Made by a program: the position numbers and the translations under genes. Source: an uncultured Clostridia bacterium (GTDB lineage Bacteria; Bacillota; Clostridia; Oscillospirales; Acutalibacteraceae). Taken from it: 42,505 nucleotides of DNA. Positions 27,952-35,552 of the stretch are shown here, piece after piece (positions within the stretch are counted from its first letter, which is position 1; every line of letters begins with the position of its first letter). The notes below the pieces were generated by a model. The model was not told the DNA's origin. It did not search any database and saw only the letters and a program-made list of their open reading frames with translations. The stretch is from assembly GCA_944384705.1 (NCBI GenBank), contig CALWUI010000029.1, forward strand, positions 1 to 42,505, written 5' to 3'.

Positions 27952-28657
27952 ATTCTACATCACCACTATCCAACAATCTTATTTTGTTGCCTTCTTCACT
28001 CAAAACAACTTTTTTATCTTTTATAAGCTCTAACACAGCTAAAAATGTTGCTACTATTTCAGATTTAGACTTACTTTCGTAAAATAATGAGTTATAGCTT
28101 ATAGGTCCTTCTTTTTTTAGTTTACTCAAAATAGAGCTAATCTTTGAAAATACAGAAAAAAATTTTCGAGAAATTATTACAGAAAAATCTTTTTCAGAAG
28201 GTAATCGTCTATTATTTTTACTTTCAACACAATTAGCATAAGCCTCCAAAAGTTCTGTAATTTTATGTCTTTTCGAATAAGACGTATCAAAAGAGATTTT
28301 TTCTGCCGTTCTGGAAATAAAGTCAAATCTTATTCTCTCTGTCAGTTTTTTAGCTATTTCTTGATATTGCCTATACTCTAAAAGCTGATCAGTTAATTCT
28401 TGTTTTAAAGTCTCTGCTTCTTCATGCTTTGGAAGCATAAGTGCTGTTTTTATATAAATTAATCTCGCAGCCATCTCTAAAAATTCACTGGAGACATCCA
28501 TGTTTTGCTCTTTTAGTCCCGCTATGTAATTCATATATTGTTCTAAAAGTTCTGAAATTTGTATATCATAAATATTTAGCTTATTTTTCTTTATTAAAAC
28601 TAGCAACAAATCCAGAGGACCTTCAAAATCATTTATTTTGTATGATATTTTTTCCAT
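27932..28657 (-). CDS. scpA: Segregation and condensation protein A
   Basis: 241 aa kleisin subunit of the SMC-ScpAB complex. N-terminal ISYKINDFEGPLDLLLVLIK and KNKLNIYDIQISELLEQYMN are diagnostic, followed by FLEMAARLIYIKTALMLPKH. The C-terminal winged-helix part (TFLAVLELIKDKKVVLSEEG) binds the SMC head. It lies 6 bp downstream of the M50 protease gene and overlaps scpB. ATG 28657. Confidence 0.97.
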   Translation of the reverse strand: MEKISYKINDFEGPLDLLLVLIKKNKLNIYDIQISELLEQYMNYIAGLKEQNMDVSSEFLEMAARLIYIKTALMLPKHEEAETLKQELTDQLLEYRQYQEIAKKLTERIRFDFISRTAEKISFDTSYSKRHKITELLEAYANCVESKNNRRLPSEKDFSVIISRKFFSVFSKISSILSKLKKEGPISYNSLFYESKSKSEIVATFLAVLELIKDKKVVLSEEGNKIRLLDSGDVEFGRKKS

Positions 28658-28663
28658 AAAATC

Positions 28664-29356
28664 TTACTTTGCTAAACCAAAAGGCATTGCAGCTAACTGC
28701 ATCATCGCATTTAAAACTAAATTTTGAAGAAAATTCAATGGCCCTGTTAAGATATTAGTGAAAAGCAAGAAAAAAACTGCTAACATTACATATGTCTCGT
28801 ATTGATAATATTTATAAATAAATTTATCCGGCAAGAAAACAGCCAAAATTTTAGATCCATCAAGCGGAGGCAATGGTAGCAAATTAAAAACAGCAAGCCC
28901 AACATTAATCTGTATAAAACTAATCAAAAACACAGCTACAAATGAAATTATCTTTATAACAAATTCGTCTTTTACAACAGCCGTCGCACCAAAATAATAT
29001 ATCGAAAAAAATCCTATCATCGAAATTAAAGCTGCAAGCAAATTCGTTGCAGGACCAGCAATAGCCGTAAGCGCCATACCGATTTTAGGATTTTTAAAAT
29101 TTCTGGGGTCTACAGGAACAGGCTTTGCCCAGCCAAATCTAAATAAGATCATCGAAGCCGCGCCCAATGGATCTATGTGTTTTAAAGGATTCAATGACAG
29201 TCTGCCACTATATTTTGCTGTATTATCTCCCAATTTATAAGCTACAAACCCATGGGCCCATTCATGAATTGGCATAACTAAAAAAATTGTAATAAGAGTT
29301 GACGCTATCGTAACTAATGCTATTTCTAAAGTCATACCACTTTGCAAAAACCACAT
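28664..29356 (-). CDS. Site-2 protease family (M50) membrane metalloprotease
   Basis: 230 aa polytopic membrane protein. Zinc-binding HEWAH at residues 31-35 inside a hydrophobic helix, and the second metal motif LPPLDGSKI with D166. The segment YSGRLSLNPLKHIDPLGAAS and GPATNLLAALISM identify the YwhC-like S2P group. S2P enzymes cleave membrane-bound substrates; this short, PDZ-less type is of unknown substrate and is commonly found upstream of scpA in Clostridia. It is first in the scpA-scpB-DUF2953-gerW-dacF-rluB unit and divergent from rpmB. ATG 29356 with AAGGAG about ten bases upstream. Confidence 0.94.
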   Translation of the reverse strand: MWFLQSGMTLEIALVTIASTLITIFLVMPIHEWAHGFVAYKLGDNTAKYSGRLSLNPLKHIDPLGAASMILFRFGWAKPVPVDPRNFKNPKIGMALTAIAGPATNLLAALISMIGFFSIYYFGATAVVKDEFVIKIISFVAVFLISFIQINVGLAVFNLLPLPPLDGSKILAVFLPDKFIYKYYQYETYVMLAVFFLLFTNILTGPLNFLQNLVLNAMMQLAAMPFGLAK

Positions 29357-29380
29357 TCATAAATCACTCCTTAATTAGAT

Positions 29381-29409
29381 ATTATAACTATATGCAAACA
29401 ATTTTTCAA
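29381..29409 (-). promoter_or_regulatory. Sigma-A promoter of the M50-scpAB cluster
   Basis: Minus strand TTGAAA (29409-29404), 17-bp spacer, TATAAT (29386-29381), 24 bp upstream of ATG 29356. Confidence 0.65.
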
Positions 29410-29459
29410 GTTTAGCAAAAAACACATATTTTCGCTCCTGGATAAAATTTTAGAAAAAC

Positions 29460-29488
29460 TTGATTTTTTTACTCAACTCTGTTAGTAT
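29460..29488 (+). promoter_or_regulatory. Candidate promoter of rpmB
   Basis: TTGATT (29460-29465), 17-bp spacer, TAGTAT (29483-29488), 40 bp before the GTG start of rpmB. Confidence 0.4.
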
Positions 29489-29528
29489 ATTATTATTGAC
29501 GAATTTGCCCTTAAGGAGGTGCATATGT

Positions 29529-29717
29529 GTGGCTAAATGCGATATTTGTGGTAAAAAAAATACATTCGGTATAAAAGTCTCTCATTCTCATAGACGTTCT
29601 AATAGAACTTTTAAACCAAATGTTAAACGCGTTCGTGCTTTAATTAATGGCACCCCTCAAAGAATTCACGCTTGTACTCGTTGTTTAAGATCTGGTAGGG
29701 TTGTTAGATCCGTTTAA
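29529..29717 (+). CDS. rpmB: 50S ribosomal protein L28
   Basis: 62 aa from GTG 29529, seven bases after a perfect AAGGAGGT. The longer reading from 29460 adds 23 unrelated residues and is rejected. VAKCDICGKKNTFGIKVSHS and RTFKPNVKRVRA are diagnostic. It has the four-cysteine zinc form (CDIC near the start, ACTRC near the end), so this is the zinc-dependent L28 type. Ends RSGRVVRSV. Monocistronic, with a hairpin terminator 50 bp downstream. An out-of-frame ATG (29525) overlaps the GTG and opens a three-codon frame only. Confidence 0.98.
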   Translation: MAKCDICGKKNTFGIKVSHSHRRSNRTFKPNVKRVRALINGTPQRIHACTRCLRSGRVVRSV

Positions 29718-29766
29718 TTTTTTCCATTTTAGTTTTTGTTAGTTCACTCTCTTTTTTATATATTAT

Positions 29767-29806
29767 AAACCTGGGAATAACAAACTTATCCTGGGTTTTG
29801 TTTTTA
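29767..29806 (+). terminator. rpmB terminator
   Basis: AAACCTGGGA (29767-29776) pairs with TCCTGGGTTT (29789-29798) as ten pairs including two G-T pairs, 12-nt loop, followed by TGTTTTT. Confidence 0.75.
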
Positions 29807-29820
29807 GGTTTATGTATTTG

Positions 29821-29849
29821 TTGAATTTTAAATTTGCATATTATATAAT
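29821..29849 (+). promoter_or_regulatory. Sigma-A promoter of the Nif11-type peptide gene
   Basis: TTGAAT (29821-29826), 17-bp spacer, TATAAT (29844-29849), about 31 bp upstream of the ATG at 29880. Near-perfect consensus. Confidence 0.65.
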
Positions 29850-29879
29850 TACTGTATCCATTTTTTGAGGTGAAGCATC

Positions 29880-30104
29880 ATGACTATTAAAGAGTTTCTA
29901 AAATTTGCAAAAGAATGTAAAACTAAACCAGAGTTGGCTTCTTTGGCCAAATCTAATGGGTTAAGCTTTTCAAAAGATGAGTTGGATAGGTTATTTAAAA
30001 AAATATCAGATGGAACCGAATTAAGCTCAGATGCTCTTGAGGCTGCTGCTGGTGGTAGCACTTATGCTTTTAATGAACAATTAAAGAACGATCTTTTTAA
30101 ATAA
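29880..30104 (+). CDS. Nif11-type leader peptide (RiPP precursor)
   Basis: 74 aa. The leader half MTIKEFLKFAKECKTKPELA fits the Nif11 domain (short helices rich in Lys/Glu/Leu, ending GLSFSKDELDRLF), followed by the typical ELSSDALEAAAGG. The double-Gly site at residues 58-59 is where a C39-type peptidase would cut. The remaining core of 15 residues, STYAFNEQLKNDLFK, has Ser, Thr and Lys but no Cys, so classical lanthionine rings are not expected. SD GAGGTG before ATG 29880, own promoter. No modification enzyme, protease or transporter lies nearby in the window: it is an orphan precursor, or part of a set encoded elsewhere. Directly followed by an IS3 remnant. Confidence 0.8.
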   Translation: MTIKEFLKFAKECKTKPELASLAKSNGLSFSKDELDRLFKKISDGTELSSDALEAAAGGSTYAFNEQLKNDLFK

Positions 30105-30191
30105 AAAATATATAGAGCCCACGCGGTATAGAACTGCCACAAGTTGAGCAGACAGCACAAAAAAGCAGGTCTAGGGTAGAATAATTAAATT

Positions 30192-30628
30192 TTAAGCAAC
30201 AAACTGATTTCGTTTTTCAAGCGGAGTTGGTTTTGCTTTAGTTTGAATACGGAAATTGTTATAGAATTTTATGTATTCACCTATGATGGAGGATATCCTC
30301 CTCATAGGTGGCGAGCTTGACTCTGTGGATGCACTCTGTTTTAAGAATTGAAAAGGAATTTCCTGCTAAAGCATTGTCATAAGGATTTCCGCGTCTTGAC
30401 AACGAAGGAGAACTGCCGTCTTGATTTTCGCAAGTTTTGCCTTTCCTATGAATAGCTTGCACTGCTTCAATCATTCTCTGCTTTTTATTGTATCGGGTAA
30501 TGAAATTGTATGCTTGTTTATATGTAAATCCGAATTTTTCTCCGATTTCTCGCAATGTCATTCCTTGCGACTTTAATTCTAAATATTTCTTTTTCATTAT
30601 CACTTATGTGTTGGTAGCTTCTTACCAT
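30192..30628 (-). pseudogene. IS3-family transposase, OrfA-OrfB deletion fusion
   Basis: From ATG 30628 the reading gives MVRSYQHISDNEKEIF and then shifts frame (one extra base in the EIF codon region) to YLELKSQGMTLREIGEKFGF, the helix-turn-helix of OrfA. After about residue 65 it jumps directly to SRRGNPYDNALAGNSFSILK-TECIHRVKLATYEE, the end of the rve integrase core of OrfB, showing a large internal deletion. A further frameshift at about 30290 leads to FYNNFRIQTKAKPTPLEKRN and the natural stop at 30194-30192. The active-site D-D segment is lost, so it is non-functional. Confidence 0.85.
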
Positions 30629-30639
30629 AAAAATATTCC

Positions 30640-30669
30640 CCTATGGTAGTTATTTTATTCTACCATAGG
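30640..30669. repeat. Subterminal inverted repeat of the IS3 element
   Basis: CCTATGGTAG (30640-30649) and CTACCATAGG (30660-30669), perfect 10-bp arms, loop of ten A/T bases. The same palindrome, with one change giving a G-T pair, lies at the same place in the copy at 42421, just before the transposase start. Confidence 0.75.
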
Positions 30670-30751
30670 AGGTGCTTTTTGCCTATTGTCTGTTTTTACT
30701 GGACTTCTTCAACAATATTCCTACGCTTTCTTTTTTACATTTTATTTTTTA

Positions 30752-30801
30752 TAAAAATTCAAGAGCTTGCTGCTATCCATAATATAGTCAGCAAACTCTT
30801 G
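30752..30801 (-). terminator. Terminator of the ATP/ADP translocase gene
   Basis: CAAGAGCTTGCTG (30760-30772) and CAGCAAACTCTTG (30789-30801) pair over 13 positions with one mismatch; on the minus strand it is followed by AATTTTTAT. It begins 28 bp after the stop at 30829. Confidence 0.75.
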
Positions 30802-30828
30802 TTTTAGTTAAATATAAATTAAATAAAT

Positions 30829-32343
30829 TTATTTTAGTTCTTCTTCATTATTAGCAGCGATTGCTTTTTCGTATTTGGTACTCAGTTTAAATACAGAGAA
30901 TATCCAAGCGACAACGGTGACTGCAAAAATTCCAACAATCGGAACAATATGATACATTATATTCGGTACGACTCCATACATAATCTGCTGAATAAGCGAT
31001 GCGCCGGCCTTACCTGCTCTACCTCCAATAACTTCAACAGCGGCCTGACCTTTAGTTTTTGTATCTTCATCCAGAGGGAGATAAGCCATACTTTTCGTTG
31101 TATCAAATAGAGAATATTTAATACTCTTACACAATGCATCTTGAATAATTCCTACCCAAGTTGCTAAGATAAGTGCAGACATACCAAAGATCTCTGCTGC
31201 AACAAATTTTCTATAAAGAACCAATGCAAAGAATATGCCTCCCAAAATTAAAAACATTAAAGGAGTAATAACTGCAGAAGTTCTCCATTTGCAAGTTCTT
31301 AAAATAAAGGCACCTATTAAAACAACAAATATTGAAAATATGCCTGTAAATATAGAGATATTCCCCTGCATCGATGCGTAGCCAGGACCATCAAAAGCTT
31401 CTTTCATGTGTGCTTTCATAATAACTTCAGCAAAATTTATTGCAATTCCGTAACCCATAACAAGCACGCCAATCAAGAGTAAATAAGAATTCGTAAATAA
31501 AATCTTGATACCTTCAAACATGCTAACTTTTTCTTTTTTCTTTTTAGGTTTAACTTGAGACGCGTCAAAAAATCTTGGATCTGTTAGAACTTTATTATTT
31601 ATATACCAATAAATAGCCATAATAATTAGTCCTACTGACAAAACAGCTATCATGAGCATTCTAACATTAGAAACAGAAGCATCTTTTAATGCAGTCTTTA
31701 TAGTAAGTCCAGCAATAATTGTCCCGATATTTCCAACTAAAGAAAACAGACCAAAAAATCTTTTTACTTCTGTCTTCATTGTAGAAGCATTAGCAAACTG
31801 CCAAAACAAGGAGGAAATAGCCATTGTTCCCCAAATTTCTGATATAATATAAAATATTGTCGTTGGCCAATTGCCCAAACAAGTTAAGAAAGTTCTAAAA
31901 AAAGAAGGAGCGGCTTCAGTCATAGCAGTAATTTGTTCTGTGCTCATAATCAATTTATCGAGATTAGGATAAAGCAGAAAACCATAAATTACATAAAAAA
32001 TCATAAATGAAGAAATTATTATATAGAATGTTTTTTTTGCATCAAATTTGTTCATCAAATAGTTAAAAGCGATAACAGCTAAAAAAGCTGCTGGCATAAC
32101 GTACCAAACCTTAAGTGCACTTATAAGCTGAGCAGTGTCTGCCTTGCCGGCTCCTGCCCACATATTTGTATGATACTGTACGAATATATCTTTTAAATCT
32201 CGGACTAAAGTATATACAAAAAGTATAAAAAACATTAAAAAGCTCATCGGTAAGAATTTTTTTAGCTCATAGTTATGTATAGGCCAAATTAATTCTTGAA
32301 ACTTATTAAACTCTTTAGGTTGAGTTTGTTCTTGGGTTGTCAT
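30829..32343 (-). CDS. ATP/ADP translocase, NTT (Tlc) family
   Basis: 504 aa, the usual length, with about 11-12 transmembrane helices. NTT carriers exchange host ATP for bacterial ADP, or import nucleotides; known from Chlamydiae, Rickettsiae, some other intracellular bacteria and plastids. Diagnostic segments: LIWPIHNYELKKFLPMSFLM (residues 18-37), FVYTLVRDLKDIF with the functionally important Lys51, FYIISEIWGTMAISSLFWQF, NKFDAKKTF, KRFFGLFSLVGNIGTIIAGL, NFAEVIMKAHMKEAF, YLPLDEDTKTKGQAAVEV and GGRAGKAGASLIQQ (the second key Lys region). All substrate-binding charged positions I know appear kept. ATG 32343 follows AAGGAG. Single gene with a hairpin terminator. Whether it carries ATP/ADP rather than other nucleotides cannot be decided from sequence. 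Confidence 0.97.
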   Translation of the reverse strand: MTTQEQTQPKEFNKFQELIWPIHNYELKKFLPMSFLMFFILFVYTLVRDLKDIFVQYHTNMWAGAGKADTAQLISALKVWYVMPAAFLAVIAFNYLMNKFDAKKTFYIIISSFMIFYVIYGFLLYPNLDKLIMSTEQITAMTEAAPSFFRTFLTCLGNWPTTIFYIISEIWGTMAISSLFWQFANASTMKTEVKRFFGLFSLVGNIGTIIAGLTIKTALKDASVSNVRMLMIAVLSVGLIIMAIYWYINNKVLTDPRFFDASQVKPKKKKEKVSMFEGIKILFTNSYLLLIGVLVMGYGIAINFAEVIMKAHMKEAFDGPGYASMQGNISIFTGIFSIFVVLIGAFILRTCKWRTSAVITPLMFLILGGIFFALVLYRKFVAAEIFGMSALILATWVGIIQDALCKSIKYSLFDTTKSMAYLPLDEDTKTKGQAAVEVIGGRAGKAGASLIQQIMYGVVPNIMYHIVPIVGIFAVTVVAWIFSVFKLSTKYEKAIAANNEEELK

Positions 32344-32657
32344 TTTTTTACATTCTCCTTATTTAAAAACTTATTAAAAGTTAAATATTTATAAATTTTT
32401 GCGGGTTTGATTAAAAATCAAAATATCTGGTATAAAATTTAAAGAAATATCAAAAGAAAGGGATACCTCCTTTGCAAAATTATAATAATACCAATATTTT
32501 ATTCCGCAAGACATAAAAAGTATATCAAAAAATTCAAAGACATTCAAGTCTTTTTAAGGTCCAATTTATAATTCTGTAAAATACTGATATAATTTCTTAT
32601 ATTTTAAAATATATTTATTTATTATTATTCAAATTCGCGGATGTATTACATCTTATG
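32344..32657. other. Divergent intergenic region, translocase and pot operon
   Basis: About 310 bases, very AT-rich, no ORF. A TATAAT on the minus strand (32484-32479) with TTGCGG 19 bp away is the best but weak promoter candidate for the translocase. A strong but unattached SD-like AAAGGAGGT lies at 32473-32465 on the minus strand, about 120 bp before the translocase ATG, followed only by a four-codon frame. A weak AAAGAC/GTCTTT hairpin sits at 32536-32553. Confidence 0.4.
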
Positions 32658-32686
32658 TTGACATTTTATACTTTTCAAACTATCAT
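32658..32686 (+). promoter_or_regulatory. Sigma-A promoter of potABCD
   Basis: TTGACA (32658-32663), 17-bp spacer, TATCAT (32681-32686), 53 bp before the TTG start of potA. Confidence 0.7.
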
Positions 32687-32739
32687 TTTATAAGTGCTTA
32701 AGTTCTGTGATTTTTCTTAGGCTAAAAGGAGATAAAAAA

Positions 32740-33888
32740 TTGAAAAAAGATACGATAATCTCTTTAAAAAATATTACAGTTTCATTTAATGGAAATATCG
32801 TTTTAAAAAATTTTAATCTCGATATAAAAAATAGAGACTTTGTTACGCTTCTTGGCTCTTCTGGATGTGGAAAAACTACAATTTTGCGCATAATTGCAGG
32901 ATTTGTTCAACCTGACAGTGGTAGCATTTTTTTTGCTGGTAAAGACGTAACTAAAATGCCCGCTCATAAACGTGAAGTTAACACTATTTTTCAAAACTAC
33001 GCACTTTTTCCTCATTTAAATGTATATGAAAATATCGCCTTTGGTATGAGAATTCAGAAAAAACCTGAGGATGAAATAAAAAATAAAGTACAAGAAATGC
33101 TCAAAATGGTTAGTTTATCTGGTTTCGAAAAAAGAAATATAGCAAATTTATCCGGTGGCCAACAACAACGAGTTGCTATTGCTAGAGCTCTTGTAAATAA
33201 CCCAAAAGTTCTGCTGCTGGATGAACCTTTAGGAGCTTTGGATTTAAAATTGCGTAAAGATATGCAGGCGGAACTCAAAAAAATCCAGCAAAAAATGGGA
33301 ATAACTTTTATTTTCGTTACTCACGATCAAGAAGAAGCGCTTTCTATGTCGGACACTGTAATTGTTATGGACAACGGCAATATTCAGCAGATTGGTTCGC
33401 CACAAGATATTTATAACGAGCCTCAAAATGCTTTTGTTGCGGACTTTATAGGAGAAAGCAATATTATAGATGGAATTATGATTGACGATTATTTGGTTGA
33501 ATTTGCAGGAAGAAAGTTTAAATGTCTTGACTCTGGTTTTGCTAAAAACGAAAAGGTTGATGTTGTAATTCGTCCTGAAGACATTGAAGTTACTTCACCA
33601 GAAAATGGGCATATTTCCGGCACGGTTACTTCAGTTACTTTTATTGGTGTTCACTACGAAATTATTGTGGATATTGATGGATTTAAGTGGATGATTCAAT
33701 CAACAGATAGTCAAAAATCTGGAGATGTTATCGGCCTTATTTTGCAGCCGGATGATATACATATAATGAAAAAGTCTGAGTATTCGGGAGAATACGGTGA
33801 CTACAGCGCTTTTAGCGATGAAATGTACGAAATTTATGAAGAAAATTTGCTTTATGATTGTAATTGTAATGTGAGTGAAAAAAAATGA
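32740..33888 (+). CDS. potA: Spermidine/putrescine ABC transporter ATPase
   Basis: 382 aa from TTG 32740, seven bases after AAAGGAG; the GTG at 32707 upstream lacks an SD. ATP-binding subunit of the PotABCD polyamine importer. Walker [21 protein letters not shown]-loop [15 protein letters not shown], signature [15 protein letters not shown], Walker [21 protein letters not shown]-loop [10 protein letters not shown]. The C-terminal TOBE-like regulatory domain follows (about residues 240-370: [20 protein letters not shown]), ending with a Tyr/Glu-rich extension. Its stop overlaps potB by 4 bp. Confidence 0.97.
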   Translation: MKKDTIISLKNITVSFNGNIVLKNFNLDIKNRDFVTLLGSSGCGKTTILRIIAGFVQPDSGSIFFAGKDVTKMPAHKREVNTIFQNYALFPHLNVYENIAFGMRIQKKPEDEIKNKVQEMLKMVSLSGFEKRNIANLSGGQQQRVAIARALVNNPKVLLLDEPLGALDLKLRKDMQAELKKIQQKMGITFIFVTHDQEEALSMSDTVIVMDNGNIQQIGSPQDIYNEPQNAFVADFIGESNIIDGIMIDDYLVEFAGRKFKCLDSGFAKNEKVDVVIRPEDIEVTSPENGHISGTVTSVTFIGVHYEIIVDIDGFKWMIQSTDSQKSGDVIGLILQPDDIHIMKKSEYSGEYGDYSAFSDEMYEIYEENLLYDCNCNVSEKK

Positions 33889-34706
33889 AAATAAAAAACT
33901 TTTCAATAGTTTATATATTGTGGATGCTAATTTTTACTATTATTCCAATGGCCTTAATTTTTATTTTTGCTTTTACAGATAAATCAGGAGAGTTTACGTT
34001 AGAAAATTTCTTTTATGTTGGTAGGTATTCAAATGTATTTTTACGCTCGATTGGCTTGGGGGCTATTTCTACAATTGTTTGTCTTATTTTGGGTTACCCA
34101 TTAGCTTATATTATATCAAAAATCTCTGTAGACAAACAAAATATTGTAATTATGCTTATAATGCTGCCTATGTGGATAAATTTTTTGCTTAGAACTTACG
34201 CTTGGATGACAATTTTGGAAAATAATGGCCTTTTGAATAGATTTTTGTCAATATTGGGCGTTGCACCGATTTCGTTTATAAATACATCTGGTGCGGTTGT
34301 CTTGGGAATGGTATATAACTTTTTACCATATATGATTTTGCCTATATACTCTGCTATAGCAAAAATAGATAAGCGTATCGTTGAAGCGGCTCAAGACCTT
34401 GGAGCTGGCAAATGTAACGTTTTTTTAAAAGTGTTGCTGCCACTTAGTTTGCCGGGAGTTATCTCTGGAATTACTATGGTTTTTGTGCCGGCTGTTAGCA
34501 CTTTTATTATATCAAAAATGCTTGGCGGTGGGGCAAATATTTTAATTGGAGATCTTATTGAAATGCAGTTTTTAGGCAGCACATATAACCCGCATCTTGG
34601 CTCGGCAATCTCTTTTGTGTTGATGATTCTTATTTTTATTTCTATTGGAATAATGAATCAATTTGATGACTCTGATGAAGACTTAGATGAGGTTGGATGC
34701 AAATAG
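33885..34706 (+). CDS. potB: Spermidine/putrescine ABC transporter permease PotB
   Basis: 273 aa, six transmembrane helices expected. The EAA loop that contacts PotA is clear: [20 protein letters not shown] with following [15 protein letters not shown] (about residues 165-195). Also typical: [20 protein letters not shown], where periplasmic residues contact the polyamine, and [21 protein letters not shown] 33885 overlaps the potA stop (ATGA). The C-terminus is acidic ([11 protein letters not shown]). Operon order potA-potB-potC-potD is canonical. Confidence 0.96.
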   Translation: MKIKNFSIVYILWMLIFTIIPMALIFIFAFTDKSGEFTLENFFYVGRYSNVFLRSIGLGAISTIVCLILGYPLAYIISKISVDKQNIVIMLIMLPMWINFLLRTYAWMTILENNGLLNRFLSILGVAPISFINTSGAVVLGMVYNFLPYMILPIYSAIAKIDKRIVEAAQDLGAGKCNVFLKVLLPLSLPGVISGITMVFVPAVSTFIISKMLGGGANILIGDLIEMQFLGSTYNPHLGSAISFVLMILIFISIGIMNQFDDSDEDLDEVGCK

Positions 34707-34737
34707 TTTAAAAGTAAAAAAAGGAATGTTGTTAAAT

Positions 34738-35523
34738 ATGAAATCTAAATTAATATATAAGATATATATGAGTCTAGCTTTCTTTTTTTTATATTCTCCG
34801 CTTTTAGTTTTAATTATTTTCTCTTTTAATGAGTCAAAAAGCCGAAATGTTTGGAGTGGATTTTCTTTAAAGTGGTATTTAAAATTATTTTCTGATAAAG
34901 AAATCTTGCATGCTATTTTTAATACTATAGTCGTTGCTGCAGTAGCTTCTATTTTGGCCACTATTATTGGAACAATTGCTTGTTTAGGAATTTTAAAACT
35001 AAATAAATTTTCAAAAAAATTAATTATGAGTATAAATAATATTCCTATAGTAAATCCGGAAAGCGTTACTGGTGTGGGGTTGATGTTGTTATTTGTTTTT
35101 TCTTATAATAATTTTAAAATTCTTCGACCAGGAATTTTTACACTAATTTTATCACACACAACATTTTGTTTGCCTTATGTTGTTTTATCTGTTTTGCCAA
35201 AGCTTCGTCAAATTAATCAATATATTTACGAAGCCGCCCAAGATTTAGGTTGCGCTCCTTTTAAGGCTTTTTTTAAGGTTATTTTGCCAGATATTATGCC
35301 AGGAATCGCAAGCGGAATGGTTATGGCGTTTACGCTGTCGATGGATGATTTCGTTATAAGTTATTTTACGAGTGGGACAGTACAGACCTTGCCTATTGCC
35401 ATATATTCTATGACTAGAAAAGTTGTTAGTCCAGAAATAAATGCGATATCTACAATTTTGTTCGCAGTGGTGTTTTTATTACTTCTGGCAGCAAATTTTA
35501 AACAGGTTAAAATTTATAAATAA
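34738..35523 (+). CDS. potC: Spermidine/putrescine ABC transporter permease PotC
   Basis: 261 aa from ATG 34738. Alternative in-frame starts at 34726 (ATG) and 34729 (TTG) lie too close to the AAAAGGA SD; 34738 is 12 bases away, so the start is uncertain. N-terminal helix (FFFLYSPLLVLIIFSFNESK) is the PotC hallmark, then WSGFSLKWYLKLFSDKEI. EAA loop: YIYEAAQDLGCAPFKAFFKV-ILPDIMPGIASG. FTLSMDDFVISYFTSGTVQT is also typical of PotC. It follows potB by 31 bp and precedes potD by 29 bp. Confidence 0.95.
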   Translation: MKSKLIYKIYMSLAFFFLYSPLLVLIIFSFNESKSRNVWSGFSLKWYLKLFSDKEILHAIFNTIVVAAVASILATIIGTIACLGILKLNKFSKKLIMSINNIPIVNPESVTGVGLMLLFVFSYNNFKILRPGIFTLILSHTTFCLPYVVLSVLPKLRQINQYIYEAAQDLGCAPFKAFFKVILPDIMPGIASGMVMAFTLSMDDFVISYFTSGTVQTLPIAIYSMTRKVVSPEINAISTILFAVVFLLLLAANFKQVKIYK

Positions 35524-35552
35524 TTCTTTGCCGAAATTAGGTGAAATAAAGA

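Larger units (their letters stand above)
30142..30714 (-). mobile_element. Internally deleted IS3-family element
   Basis: A shortened insertion sequence with matching ends to the copy at 42376. On the minus strand it starts near TTGAAGAAGTCCAG (from 30713), then a hairpin (30640-30669), a transposase start at 30628 and a truncated fused transposase. The opposite end is near AAGTTGAGCAGACAGC (30141-30156), imperfectly like the first end. At about 0.57 kb it is less than half of a complete IS3-type element. No target-site duplication was confirmed. Confidence 0.7.

Noticed and set aside
32464..32473. ACCTCCTTT on the plus strand as the end of a 16S rRNA gene
   Set aside because: Only the anti-SD core matches; the preceding conserved 3' domain of 16S rRNA is absent.
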